A stretch of DNA of 64,000 nucleotides from NCBI GenBank assembly GCA_023078685.1, contig JALGAS010000007.1:3348001-3412000 (forward strand), given 5' to 3'. Origin of the DNA: Neopestalotiopsis rosae. Its lineage: Eukaryota; Ascomycota; Sordariomycetes; Amphisphaeriales; Sporocadaceae. The translations under genes were made by a program, and so were the position numbers. Below are positions 24,992 to 36,193 of the stretch, one piece after another. The notes under the pieces were generated by a model. The model saw only the letters and a list, made by a program, of their open reading frames with translations, was not told the origin of the DNA and searched no databases. How positions within the stretch are numbered: the stretch's first letter is position 1; every line of letters starts with the position of its first letter.

Positions 24992-26968
24992 ATGGACGCG
25001 GCCACGATTGCAGAGATAAACAAGACCCGCATTGCGGCGGGCATGCAGCCTTTGCCCGTTCCCGGCGAAGACGGTCCCCAGTTCAAAGAAAAGGCTGCTT
25101 CTGATGGCGAGGGAGAGGAGGCGGCCAGTACTTTGGAAACGCGAGAGGCCGCTGCCTATGACAACTACAAGAAGGTTCAAGAAGCTGAAGAAGCCAAGAA
25201 GCGGCGCGAGGAGAAGAATGCCGCCATTCGAAGGGCCAGAGATGCCGCAAAACGATTCGAGAATCTCGAGGGCAAGGGCCTGGGCGAGGCAGACGGCGAT
25301 GATATGGACGCCAAAGCATGGCTCATCAACCAGAAGAAGCGACAGAAGCGGATAGAAAAGGCGCGCAAGCTCGAAGCGGAGATGGCCGCCGCCGAGGCCG
25401 AGGCCGCCGCCGCAGTCCAATACACGTCCAAGGATCTAGCAGGAGTCAAGGTTTCTCACGAGATTTCTGCCTTTGAAGATGGCGATGAACAGATCCTCAC
25501 ATTAAAAGACTCTAACATTGTTGGAGGCGAAGATGATGACGACGAGCTCGAAAACATTGACCTACGCAGCCGCGAAAAGCTCCAAGAGCAGCTTGAACTC
25601 AAGAAGAAGAAGCCTGTATACGACCCGAATGCAGTCGATGAAGATGGTGAACGCAGCATACTGGCACAGTATGACGACGAGATCAGCGGCAAGAAGATGA
25701 AGAAATTCACTTTGGGCGACCAAATTGCCGAGCAGAATGCTCAGCCAAGTGTATCTGGCGGAGTGTTACAGAACCGCAATGCCAGAAAAATCAACCTGGA
25801 TCTATTCACCGACGAGAAGCCCTCTTCTGATTACTTGGACATATCAGAAATCAAGGTCAAGAAACCAAAGAAGAAGAAGTCGAAAGCTACTCGCCAGCGC
25901 GCAGCTGATGATGACGACGCTTTGCTTCCCGACACTGCTGTCCCAGATGACTCCATGGATGTTGATTCTGGTGCCGGATTTGTGAGCAGAAAGAGAAAAA
26001 CCGAAGAGACGACATTTGCAGATGATGAGGACCTTCAAGCCACCCTCGCTATTCAGCGACGGGATGCATTGAAGAAGCGAAAGCGGACGCGGCCTGAGGA
26101 CATCGCCCGCCAGCTCAAGGAGGAAGCACAGACTCCGGAAGCTGAGAGCAACACTCCTGAAGCAGGTGGTGCTGGTCTTGTCATTGATGAAATTTCCGAG
26201 TTCGTCTCGGGCCTGAAGAAGGAAGATTTAGAAGATCGCAAGCCACGCACCTCCAAGACACCCAACCCAGAGATGATCACCGCCATGGAGGATGAGTCAG
26301 ACGATGATGACGAGCAGATGCGGGATGCCGACGATGCCGAGCATGAAGCCCGTACCCGAGAAACTTCAACCCCAGCAGATCTTGGTACGACTGGCGTTGA
26401 CGAAGAGAAAGCCATTGGAGTGGGCATTGGCTCGGCACTACAATTGCTACGCGAACGCAAAGTTATCAGAGAGAGTGGTGCTGACGAGCTGAACGAAACA
26501 TATCGACATCAACAAGCCTTCCTGGCGGAGAAGAAGAAACGCGAAGCTGCTATTGAACAGAACGCCCGCTCTCAGCGTGAGCGTGATCGTGCGAGCGGCA
26601 AACTCGACCGCATGTCAGTGCGCGAGAGAGAAGACTGGGCCCGTCGACAGAATGAGATGCGTGACCAGCAGACTTCCCGACAAATGGCAGAGTTATACAA
26701 CCGCGAATACAAGCCAAACGTGCAGCTCAAGTACGTCGACGAGCACGGTCGATCTTTGGATCAAAAAGATGCTTTCCGGCAGCTTTCACACCAGTTTCAC
26801 GGCAAGGGTAGCTCGAAGGGCAAAATGGACAAGCGCCTAAAGAAGATCGAAGATGAGAAACGACGCGAATCGCAGAGCATCTTGGATTCGAGCCAGAATG
26901 CAAACATGAGCTCTGCAACTGCTCAGCAGACGAAGAAACGGAGAGAAGCTGGTGTACGCCTGGCCTAG
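24992..26968 (+). CDS. SART-1/Snu66 family U4/U6.U5 tri-snRNP protein
   Basis: Single exon of 658 residues from ATG 24992. It is a nuclear pre-mRNA splicing factor that helps hold the tri-snRNP together before spliceosome activation. The protein is highly charged with long Lys/Glu/Arg helices. Family landmarks are NYKKVQEAEEAKKRREEKNAAI, DAKAWLINQKKRQKR, LKDSNIVGG, LRSREKLQEQLELKKKKPVYDP, SILAQYDDEISGKK with FTLGDQI, GIGSALQLLRERKVI, and the conserved C-terminus LKYVDEHGRSLDQKDAFRQLSHQFHGKG. The frame is open further upstream from 24881, but the MDAATIAEINKTRIAAGMQPLP start is typical of fungal homologues. It is somewhat shorter than animal SART-1 (about 800). Confidence 0.95.
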   Translation: MDAATIAEINKTRIAAGMQPLPVPGEDGPQFKEKAASDGEGEEAASTLETREAAAYDNYKKVQEAEEAKKRREEKNAAIRRARDAAKRFENLEGKGLGEADGDDMDAKAWLINQKKRQKRIEKARKLEAEMAAAEAEAAAAVQYTSKDLAGVKVSHEISAFEDGDEQILTLKDSNIVGGEDDDDELENIDLRSREKLQEQLELKKKKPVYDPNAVDEDGERSILAQYDDEISGKKMKKFTLGDQIAEQNAQPSVSGGVLQNRNARKINLDLFTDEKPSSDYLDISEIKVKKPKKKKSKATRQRAADDDDALLPDTAVPDDSMDVDSGAGFVSRKRKTEETTFADDEDLQATLAIQRRDALKKRKRTRPEDIARQLKEEAQTPEAESNTPEAGGAGLVIDEISEFVSGLKKEDLEDRKPRTSKTPNPEMITAMEDESDDDDEQMRDADDAEHEARTRETSTPADLGTTGVDEEKAIGVGIGSALQLLRERKVIRESGADELNETYRHQQAFLAEKKKREAAIEQNARSQRERDRASGKLDRMSVREREDWARRQNEMRDQQTSRQMAELYNREYKPNVQLKYVDEHGRSLDQKDAFRQLSHQFHGKGSSKGKMDKRLKKIEDEKRRESQSILDSSQNANMSSATAQQTKKRREAGVRLA

Positions 26969-27968
26969 AGAGAGACTCGTTTGGTAAAGGTGCATATCCC
27001 TTGAATACTGTATCACTTAGATGACTTAATCATTGCTGACACAATTTGTGAAGTTCCGTTGCTCCCTGTGCCGGCCGCTGTATTATCCCACAGCGGTCCC
27101 CATCTTTGGGACATTGCGTGACCCAAGTATGAAGCCATACTGTCCGTGTTCCGTGCTTGCTTGCCTCGGTGACTTGATTGGCTTCGAGTGAAGCAATCAT
27201 CTGCAAATGTACGTGATGTACGTGAAATCTCGTAGTCCCCATCACGCCGCCATGGCATGTTCGATCTCCAGGTTCGATGATATCAAAAGGATTCACTGTA
27301 ATTACCGACTTACATGACAACACACAATTGGGTCGGCGCATTACAGATTGACTGTTGACTGTGGATATATCTTTACCGTCTGGATTGCAGGCGTGCTATC
27401 GAATCGCTACGAGTCTTAGGGGACATGAAGTTGCATCCATGGGTGAACTTGCAGCCCTAGAGATTGTGCTGCTCTACAATGGGAGTCATTGTGTATATTG
27501 TCTGATTCAAGTTTCTCATCTTTATTAATTTGTACACTAATACGGCAACTGGGGAACCAATGGGCAGCTCCGGACTTCGCGTGTAAGTCAGACTTGTCCA
27601 ATATTCACTTCAAATCCATGCGGAAAAGTGTAGGAAAAGTGGCGGGACACCAAAGTGTGTGCCTGCAGCATGCTGTCATTGACCCACTGCGGTAGTGGGC
27701 ACGCTACTGCAGGTGAGGCGATCACCACACCATTTGCTCGCTGTAATTCCTCTGTGCAACTGTGATCAACCTCTCGGGCGAGTCACCGGCGCTCTGGAGA
27801 GGTTGGGGAATTCTTGGGGTAGCTTGGCACCGGATCGCGGGGAATTGGACCCCGGTCTGCGGGGGATTATAAGAAAGTTTGCCGGTCTGCAGTAGAGGCG
27901 AACACAAAAGAGATTTTAATTCTACAAGCAATCTGAATTGTTGCAGAGGAGTTGAGAGATAATCCAAA
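26969..27968. other. Intergenic, promoter of alpha-galactosidase
   Basis: 1 kb between two plus-strand genes with no supported coding sequence. Presumed promoter of the secreted glycosidase. Confidence 0.4.
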
Positions 27969-30314
27969 ATGGTTGTCTTCAATGCTGCCGCGACCGTCTT
28001 GTCGCTCTGCGTAGGCTCGTCATGGAGTCTTGCCGTGGAGAGAGATAATTCGGAGCAATCTCAGTGTAAGTGATTGCCAGTCCAGTCCTCATGGTGTGCT
28101 TTTGTATTCAATTGTTGATCATCTTTTCCAGGGATAACCGTCGGAGATGGTCCATCGTTTTCCCTCTCTTCTGGCAATATTTCGTATCAGTTCCATGTCG
28201 ACAATGAAACATTGGATCTGGTTCATGACCACTGGGGAGCCTACGCTGCCGAGACCGTACCCGACTTCTATGGTAAGGAGGGCGGTTGGGCAGGTACCTA
28301 TACCTTTCGTCGTCGCGAATTCCCGGATCTTGGACGCGGTGACTTTAGAGTTCCCGCAATCCATATTGAGCATGCCGATGGCAACACGGTATCTGCCTTC
28401 TCCTATACAGGCTACAACATAAGCTCCGGAAAGCCATCTCTCCCTGGATTGCCGTCGACATTCGGCAGCGATGGCGATGTCTCTACACTCACGATTCATA
28501 TGTTTGACAACTACTCATCTATCGCTGCAGATCTGCACTATTCCATCTTCCCTCAATTCGGAGCCATTGCTCGCAGCTTTCAGGTGACGAATCAGGGGAA
28601 CCAAAGTGTAACAATCTTGCGCGCCAGTAGTTGGAGTATTGACATGCCAAATCAGGAGCTGGAGATGCTCGACCTACATGGTGATTGGGCAGCAGAGAAC
28701 CATATCAACAGGCGAGCTGTCGGGTACGGCGAGCAAGGCTTCCGCTCTACCGCTGGTTATTCTTCACATTTCCACAATCCTTTCCTCGCCTTGGCTCCAC
28801 CCGACACGACCGAGTTTACTGGGCCTGCGACCGGATACTCACTCATCTACACTGGCTCATTTGCAGCCGACGTTGAGCGCTGGTCAACTGGATGGGTCCG
28901 AGTACTACTTGGTCTGAATCCTCTACATTTGTCTTGGCCCCTTGGCCCAGGAGAAACTTTCACATCGCCCGAGGTGGTATCAGTGTACTCTGAACAGGGT
29001 CTCGGTGGCATGTCCCGAGGATTCCATTCTCTGTACAGAAATCACTTATCCAGGTCCAACCTGACTCACGAGACCAGACCTCCGCTACTCAATTCGTGGG
29101 AAGGGCTTGGTGCAAACATCAACGAGACTGCCATGGTCAAGCTGGCGTCGGAAGCTGCTGGACTTGGCTGCAGTCTCCTAGTAATGGATGACGGATGGTT
29201 TGGTACCGACTTTCCCAGAGACAATGACAGTCTCGGACTTGGCGATTGGACGCCAGACCCACGAAAATTTCCAGATGGCCTGGGACCGTTCGTCAATGAA
29301 GTCACCAACATCACTGTCAACTCAACGGGCGGCGACAGCTCAAGTGGCTCCGATAATCTGAAGTTTGGTATCTGGGTCGAGCCCGAAATGGTCAACCCGG
29401 AATCAGACCTTTATCTAGAGCACCCAGACTGGGTCATGCACGCGGGAGACCACTACCGTACGCTCGTGCGTAATCAACTAGTCCTCAATGTTGGGCTTCC
29501 CGAGGTTCAGGACTACATCATTGATGTTATTGAAAAGGTGCTCGACTCGGCACCCATCAGTTATGTAAAGTGGGATAACAACCGTGGAATGCACGAGATG
29601 TCTTCTCCTTCTGCCGACCACGCTTACATGCTTGGACTATATCGTGTCATAGACAATCTCACCACGGCTCACCCAGAAATTCTTTGGGAGGGTTGTGCTT
29701 CCGGAGGCGGCCGTTTTGACCCTGGACTTTACCACTACTGGCCTCAGACTTGGACCAGTGACGATACGGATGGTCTAGAGCGCTTGTTCATTCAGTTCGG
29801 TACCTCCTACCCGTACCCGCCGTCTGCCATGGGTTGTCACGTCAGCAACGTGCCCAATCAGCAGACTGGACGGACAACACCTCTTGCATTCCGCGCCGCT
29901 GTCGCGTCCATGTGTGGATCTTTCGGGTTCGAGCTCGACCCGGAGGAGCTCGATGCCGCCGACACAGAGGCCATTCCGGGCATTATCGAAAGACAGCAGC
30001 AGATCAATCCGATGGTGATCAATGGTGACTTTTACCGGCTCGCATTGCCAGACCAGTCGAACTGGCCCGCTGCCATGTTTATCTACCCAGACGCCAGTTC
30101 AGCGGTGCTCTTTGCCTTCCAGATCCGCTCGACGCTCAAGCCACTGCCGGGCTTGCTCAAACTCAAGGGCCTGGACCCGACGGCCAAGTACACCGTTGGC
30201 AACGGTACGACGAGCGAGACGTGGTCTGGATCGACGCTCATGAATGTGGGATTGAGCTTGCAGTGGCCCATGGAAGATTACCAATCATTCATCTTGTTCT
30301 TGGACAAGCAGTAG
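27969..30314 (+). CDS. Secreted alpha-galactosidase, GH36
   Basis: Exon 1 is 27969-28065, then a 66-nt intron (GTAAGT donor), then exon 2 at 28132-30314, giving 759 residues. It hydrolyses terminal alpha-galactosyl groups of raffinose-type oligosaccharides and galactomannan outside the cell. MVVFNAAATVLSLCVGSSWS is a signal peptide. The N-terminal beta-domain is followed by a TIM barrel with RPPLLNSWEGLGANI, LLVMDDGWFG, KFGIWVEPEMVNP, the nucleophile motif YVKWDNNR (Asp about 514), WEGCASGGGRFDPG, and WTSDDTDGLER with the acid/base Asp (about 576-577). About nine N-x-S/T sites suggest glycosylation. The length agrees with the large fungal GH36 enzymes such as Trichoderma AGL2. Confidence 0.96.
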
Positions 30315-31045
30315 ATGTATAGCTACACATAGATGTAGATGAACTTTAATAATTATTGAATCTCAGAACTCGCTTTCCAAAACAAGTCAGAAATCGGCGA
30401 TTTTTGACGAGACAAATTTATACAATTTTCCAATGCATGTAACAAGAATCGATTGACTACTTGTCTATTGAATTCCTGTTATGTACAACTCTGTCCTTGT
30501 TGCGCATATATTTTGCGCCTTGGTTTTATGCCGTCAGCCCTGCTAAAAAGTTACAGCAAGATCTTCCAATCAAGGCGAGCCCAGATCTACAGTGAGGGCG
30601 GAGGGGCGCCATGGTGGGGCCGCCCCAATTCAGGGCTCGACCAGACAAGCAAACAAGCGAGTAACCTTACATACCTACATAACCTACCTGTTCTCGGTTC
30701 TGACGTGACAGCATCAGAGCAGCTTTACTCTTGTCACTTTAATTTTGACGCCTGGGCATTTGTTCCAAGTCATTTCAAAAACGAATCACTCATATTTTAC
30801 TACTAGTACCAGGCGGTATCGCATCTTCCAGAACTTCATTTCGGGCAAACGGTCTCACTGCCCAAAGCACTAGCCAAGCAGAGGTTGACGCAATTAGCCC
30901 AGGTTCTCATCGAGCTGCGCCTCCCGGACAGTCGGCATACATAAGGAAACCGACTGCCACTCTCTTTTCCATATAAAAGTGTTCACAAAGAAATACACAA
31001 AGCTCTCAGTAATTGACTGAAACCATCACCATTGAGGATATCACC
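30315..31045. other. Intergenic with TATA box for next gene
   Basis: 730 nt, no gene seen. TATAAAAG at 30972-30979 lies about 70 nt before ATG 31046. Confidence 0.45.
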
Positions 31046-32014
31046 ATGAGGCGCTCAGAAGAAGCACACGCCGCGGAGGCACACGATGACCCTCCGCCGC
31101 CATACTATTCGGCAGACGATGGTGCCGCGCCGCCTCTGCCCGCAAGGCCTGGTGCTGCCTCGGTCAGCGACACCAAAAACAACCCATTCCTGTCCACAGA
31201 TGTGCCGGCCTCGTCGAGCAAGTCACCGCCCGCATCGGCTTCCAGCGGGCGGCCCAAGATGCCGACACCGGTCAGGCCAACGTCCAACTTCCCCGCTGAT
31301 CTGAACATGTACTACCAAAAAGCGGTTGGCAACCCAACCTTCAACCTTGGCGAGTCAGAAGACCAGCCGCACCTCTGTGTCACTTTTCACAGCAGTCTGA
31401 CCTTTTCGGGGAACCCATACTTTCTGCTGCACTCGACGGCAAATCCAGGCTCGCCGCCCTTGGCCATAGCCGAAAAGGCCGGCCGGCTAGGTCAGCGCGC
31501 CGAGATCACCCTCCCGGCCGTGACGGGACCAGACGAGGGTCCCGATGCCGAAGACGTCGAGACCGAGGAGATGAAGGCGCACGCAAGTTTGACCTCGGTG
31601 TCGTACACGTTCAGTGTGGAGACGGCTCCCGGCCTGCGCGAAAAGTTTGAGTGGCGTGCCTCCAAGGGCAACGAGGTCAAGGCCCTGGTGGAAGGCAAGG
31701 TGCACCACGCCAGCGGACGCAAGTTGGTGCGCCTCGCGACCGAGGCTGACGGCGTCGGCGGTACGCGCGCGGTGCGGGACCAGGGCGCGTCGAGCGATGG
31801 GCGCGAGGTTGTGGCGGTTTGGGCCGACAACCCCAAGTGGAGCGGTAACAAGGCCGGTGCGCTGCGATTCCTGGGAAGTGGTGCGTCCGGTGCACTGGGC
31901 GGGCGCTTTGCTGTCATGGCTATTGCCACATCGATCAGGATCTGGGAAATGATGAATGAGTCGAGCTTGCAGAGTGCAGCGACGGGATCGCTCGGGGCTG
32001 GAAATAGCGAGTGA
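31046..32014 (+). CDS. Unknown protein with N-terminal PPxY motif, possible tubby-like/LURP-type barrel
   Basis: Single exon of 322 residues from ATG 31046. The first about 95 residues are disordered and Pro/Ala/Ser-rich, with DPPPPYYSADD, a PPxY motif of the kind bound by WW domains of Rsp5-type ubiquitin ligases, and NNPF. The remainder looks like a beta-rich domain: HLCVTFHSSLTFSGNPYFLLH, SYTFSVETAPGLREKFEWR, REVVAVWADNPKW. It ends in a conserved-looking helix GGRFAVMAIATSIRIWEMM, reminiscent of the central helix of tubby-like or LURP-one barrels. The family assignment is a guess from pattern; I do not recognise a named gene. The frame is GC-rich and uses C-ending codons. Confidence 0.5.
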   Translation: MRRSEEAHAAEAHDDPPPPYYSADDGAAPPLPARPGAASVSDTKNNPFLSTDVPASSSKSPPASASSGRPKMPTPVRPTSNFPADLNMYYQKAVGNPTFNLGESEDQPHLCVTFHSSLTFSGNPYFLLHSTANPGSPPLAIAEKAGRLGQRAEITLPAVTGPDEGPDAEDVETEEMKAHASLTSVSYTFSVETAPGLREKFEWRASKGNEVKALVEGKVHHASGRKLVRLATEADGVGGTRAVRDQGASSDGREVVAVWADNPKWSGNKAGALRFLGSGASGALGGRFAVMAIATSIRIWEMMNESSLQSAATGSLGAGNSE

Positions 32015-32356
32015 GATCAGGGATTCGCAATAGATGATGAATGAACAAACAAGTTAAACACAAGACCGTTTATCAAAACTCGAGATTCTGAGATCTGTAC
32101 TCGTCGCCATGATATAATCAACTGCAGATATTTCACAAAGGAATAGACCGCGATAATCTCGAGGCCCTACATACATAGATTTACAAATTATGATATGTAC
32201 CTATGATTCCCAATCATAACGACCTACCTTGATCACGATCTAAGTGTCCCCGCCATCCATCAGCCTTTCCATCAATCACTTATCAAGTGTTTCGTAGCTA
32301 CGTTGTCCGCACAAGCGTCTCGCTCAAGCATTAGTAGGCTCCGCAGCAGCTGCTGA
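32015..32356. other. Convergent intergenic stretch, no gene seen
   Basis: 340 nt between converging 3' ends; nothing recognised. Confidence 0.4.
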
Positions 32357-33286
32357 TCACTTTTTTGCCCGCAGAATACGAGCAAGATCTCTTTCGCAAG
32401 CCTGTTGTTCCAGCTCATCGGGTTCCCATCTTGGTAGTTCTTGGTCAATCGCGCCGTACAGATACCTCATCATTTCATTGGCAGAAGGGGCTCCCTTCTC
32501 ACCCTCGTCGTCGATCTTCTTACGGTTGTCCTCAATTAGCGAAATCATGCCCGGCTTGAGATCAGCAAGCTTCCCATCAATTTCACCGTTGAGATAGGCA
32601 CCTTTTAGCCTCACCTCTTCCATCTCTCGCTTACCGTGATCACCATCACCATCCCCTTGCCAGAAGGTATTCAGATGGCGCTTCATTTCAGGACCCACGG
32701 AATCCTCGTTGTCATCTCCAACATCAGAAAACGGAATACTTACCTCGTCCCACTGCAGCGGCATGATACAATTGCGCAGCGGGGAACGGCTCGTCCGACG
32801 GCGGACGGCAAGCGGCAAGCTGGGCAGCGCCTTTTCCGTGTTGACGAACCAGTCGTCACAGTCGCCAATCGCATTGGCACGCCGGTCGAGCATGATGTCT
32901 TCGTGATCGCAGGAGCTTGCGTGCAGACGCTCAGCACTCACACGCTCGCGGATCTTTCGACTAGACCTGGGCTTTCGAGGCGCAGGAGGGCAGTCCAGGG
33001 TCTTGTGCTGTTGCGGCGTAGTAGGTCGCGAGGCATCGCAAGAGCCGAGCGGGGAGGCCGATGAAGAAGAGGCTGCCGCAACGCGTGTCTTGATCAGGGC
33101 CAGGCGCTCGCGGAGAGGGATTCTCTCATCGCCAGAGAAGACGGTCCGTTGAGGCGATGAAGTTGTATCTTCAGATGTGCTCGAACTTGCCGACGCATCC
33201 GACTCCTCAAACCGCTGTCGAAGTGAATTGACACGCTGATTACCACGCTGGCGCCCTCGAAACCGGTCGAGACTGTGGCTAGACAT
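32357..33286 (-). CDS. Unknown Ser/Arg-rich protein
   Basis: Single exon of 309 residues from ATG 33286. The N-terminal 150 residues are low-complexity and basic/serine-rich (SASSSTSEDTTSSPQRT; APRKPRSSRKIRERVS), probably disordered. The C-terminal part is more ordered and acidic, with MPLQWDEVSIPFSDV, EEVRLKGAYLNGEIDGKL, ANEMMRYLYGAIDQELP and ERDLARILRAKK. No signal peptide or membrane span. I do not recognise a domain. An upstream in-frame methionine at 33346 exists, but MSSHSLDRFRG looks like the natural start. Confidence 0.5.
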   Translation of the reverse strand: MSSHSLDRFRGRQRGNQRVNSLRQRFEESDASASSSTSEDTTSSPQRTVFSGDERIPLRERLALIKTRVAAASSSSASPLGSCDASRPTTPQQHKTLDCPPAPRKPRSSRKIRERVSAERLHASSCDHEDIMLDRRANAIGDCDDWFVNTEKALPSLPLAVRRRTSRSPLRNCIMPLQWDEVSIPFSDVGDDNEDSVGPEMKRHLNTFWQGDGDGDHGKREMEEVRLKGAYLNGEIDGKLADLKPGMISLIEDNRKKIDDEGEKGAPSANEMMRYLYGAIDQELPRWEPDELEQQACERDLARILRAKK

Positions 33287-34216
33287 CGTGACTCGATCGT
33301 GTGTGTGAAAGATTCTTCGACCAGAAATTGGAGATTTTGGTTGCAAGGAACCCAGACGCAGATTTATATACTGTCTTTATATGTACTTTTCTATGCTTGA
33401 AATCTTCAGTCAACCAGGTTCAACCTTCCCACGTTGTACTTATATCTGTCACGAGTTCTTTGAATCGCTTAGAGATTGTCATCATTCCCGCTTTGTTTAA
33501 TTGATGCGCACAATGCGCACAATGCGCTTCAGAGTTGAAGGGCCATGTTTATCCTTTGTATTCCTGTAGACACCTGCCTCCGGCCACCTTGTAGTCAGCT
33601 TTCAATTCCCACACCCATGGGTCAATTGCACTTGACCTAGCAAAACGTCACCCCAGATTGCAAATGCCCTGGTTGAGAATATGCAGTCTAAGTCCAGTCC
33701 ATCATCTGGGGAATTTATCTCCCGAGGCAAGAACACCCTTAGTTTCATTGCAAATACAACTACGCTCATGTCCCGCCCAGCATCATTCCATAATCGATCA
33801 CTAATTGGTGTCATTTCTGCTGTGAATATGATCCTTTGCCTTACCCGTCACACCATCGCGGCTCGGCCCTTCGGAGAATTCGGGGTTTTGCAACGTTGAA
33901 TAGTCCGCCCGATCAGGGTCGCATTAGCGCAGCAAGATGATCTAATCGAACATCTTTTATAGTCGTCGATTATATATTGATTACCTAGTCGTGCACATTA
34001 TAGTTTCTTGGCTAGTCCTGGGCAGTAAGCATTTGGAATCTTGCAAGAGTGACCACGTGCTGCTTCACATAGCTTCTACTGCGTCATCACACGCAACAAA
34101 GTATTTATCATGGCAGTCCTCCTCAATAGTCGGTAGGTCTTTTGTGGAATGACACTTCTAAGAGAAGCTTTATGACTATTCTTCTCCATCTGAGATATTC
34201 AGAGCCGGGTGATAAG
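33287..34216. other. Divergent promoter region, no gene seen
   Basis: 930 nt between the Ser/Arg-rich gene (minus) and the P450 (plus). It contains a short direct repeat GCGCACAAT x2 followed by GCGC near 33507-33530. No coding sequence supported. Confidence 0.4.
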
Positions 34217-35865
34217 ATGGCATTCAATCATATTGTTGGGCTGCTACTTCTAGCTGCCAGCTACGTGCTGTGGACCCTCGTGCATGTGAGTATTGCTGCA
34301 ACCTTTCAGATCGATAAACCAACCATAATCAGGTACTGCGAAATCCGCTCAATGCCATTCCCGGGCCATGGTATGCAAAATTCACTAGTGTTCCCGGAAC
34401 AATCGCTACCCTTTCGAGGCAACAAGTCCAGTATTACCATCGCCTACATCAAGAGTATGGCCCATTCGTTCGCACCGGTCCGAGTCAGGTGCTCGTGAAT
34501 GATATAGATGCCTTCAAAACCATTCACAAAATTGGTGGTCACTTTGACAAAGCTGACTACTATCACTATTTTGGAGTTACCGAGGCTGGCAAGCCGCCAT
34601 ATGGTCTGTTCCAAATGACAGATAGATTGGACCATGCACGAAGACGAAAACTGCTGGGGAAAGGGTTCACTGTCGCCTCGCTTCGTCAAGAATGGGAGGT
34701 TATGGTATCGGAAAAGGTTGCAGCCACCATCCGCGGGATGAGCTGCGATGCAAAAGCCTCTAATGGTGAAGTCGATGTCCGCAAGTGGTGGGTTCTCATG
34801 GCTTCAGACGTGATCTCAAAGATGATGTTTGGGGAGTCATTTGATGCTCTCAAAACTGGAAAGGTACCCAATTGCCTTGAGACTCGTAGCATTTGGGAGT
34901 CTAAATTACGCTGACCCCTAATCAGGAAGATCCTTGGCTGGAGGAGGTCACCTACGGCAATCAAGGCGCCTTCAGTGCGCTTACATTCCCTTGGCTCTAT
35001 GAGATTGTAAAGCGACTCCCCATCGTCGGCCGAGCCCGTCTATTTCATGCCCACAAGGTACTCATGGGCAAGGGCCAAGCAGCTCTTGACAATAGCCGAG
35101 ATGCTGCCGACCTTGATGTCGCCAACATATTCTCCAAGATCAGGAGTCAAGCCGACAAGGATGATGCGCAGCTGACAGTTTTGGACATGTCCGTAGAGGC
35201 TGGGTCGTTCATGATTGCCGGGACCGATACCACGTCCAACACCCTCACCTATTTGCTCTGGGCAGTGATGTTGCAGCCGCAGCTTCAGAAGACTCTTGAA
35301 AAGGAGGTAGGAGAAATGGAGGAGCAACTCACTGATGTGGCTATGGAGAAACTCCCGCTATTGAACGCAGTCATTCAAGAGACCCTGCGCTTATACGGCG
35401 CTGCCCCGACGCCATTGCCGAGAGTTGTTCCCATGGGCGGTGCTGAGCTCGGCGGGTATCACCTCCCGGGCGGTGTCACGGTGGCCACGCAGGCCTATAC
35501 CATGCACAGGGACCCAAGGTTCTTTGACAATCCCGATGCGTAAGCTTTTCTAATTCTCTCTCAACATGACTTGCTGACGTTCTTTAAGATTTGACCCTAC
35601 TCGCTGGTCAACACCAGGCGAACGCGCAAACTCGGAGATCGCCAAAGCAGCATACGCACCCTTTGGGGCTGGGTCCCGCGTATGCATTGGAAAGGCGCTG
35701 GCATACATGGAACTCCGCTATGCTGCTGCCATGTTCTTTCGTACATTCAGAGGTTGCCGCTTGGCATCTTCAGTCACTCCCGAAAGTATGGAAATGGACA
35801 ATCTCGTCCTAATTGAACCTCGAGGTAAGGTGCTCAAAGTTTTACTGCCTGAACCTACAACCTAG
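34217..35865 (+). CDS. Cytochrome P450 monooxygenase
   Basis: Four exons: 34217-34285, 34333-34863, 34926-35539 and 35589-35865, giving 496 residues. The N-terminal hydrophobic anchor (MAFNHIVGLLLLAASYVLW) places it in the endoplasmic reticulum. A proline hinge AIPGPWYAKF is restored by splicing intron 1. The I-helix is AGTDTTSNTL, the ExxR motif is ETLRLY, the PERF-type motif is FDPTRW (across intron 3), and the haem loop is FGAGSRVCIGKALA with Cys at about 437. All motifs are intact and in order, so an active enzyme is expected. It resembles the E-class group I P450s of fungal secondary and xenobiotic metabolism. No terpene synthase, polyketide synthase or NRPS is nearby, so the substrate is unknown. 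Confidence 0.93.
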
Positions 35866-36193
35866 AACAGGCGTTGCGATATGGGCAACCCGTGGTAAAA
35901 GCCGGAGCGCTGCCCAGCATTATCCCAATATATCAGGGATGCGACACTTGCATATAGTGTCTAATGTATTACTATGTATATTCTGGTATCTGGTATGCCA
36001 TAATTCATCCATTCATCTCTATTTTGTTATCGGGCCATCCGATGACATGCTTGATCTGAGGTATCTATTATAGTGATGTACGATGCCTGTAGTGAGTGCT
36101 ATCGATGGCGATGCAGAGCGCTGGGGATATAAGCGAAGCTAGCCCTTACTCTATTGAATCAGAATTAGGCTCACCGACAGGAGACCCCAGTGC
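35866..36193. other. Convergent intergenic stretch, no gene seen
   Basis: 330 nt between the P450 and the WSC-domain gene, both ending here. Nothing recognised. Confidence 0.4.
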
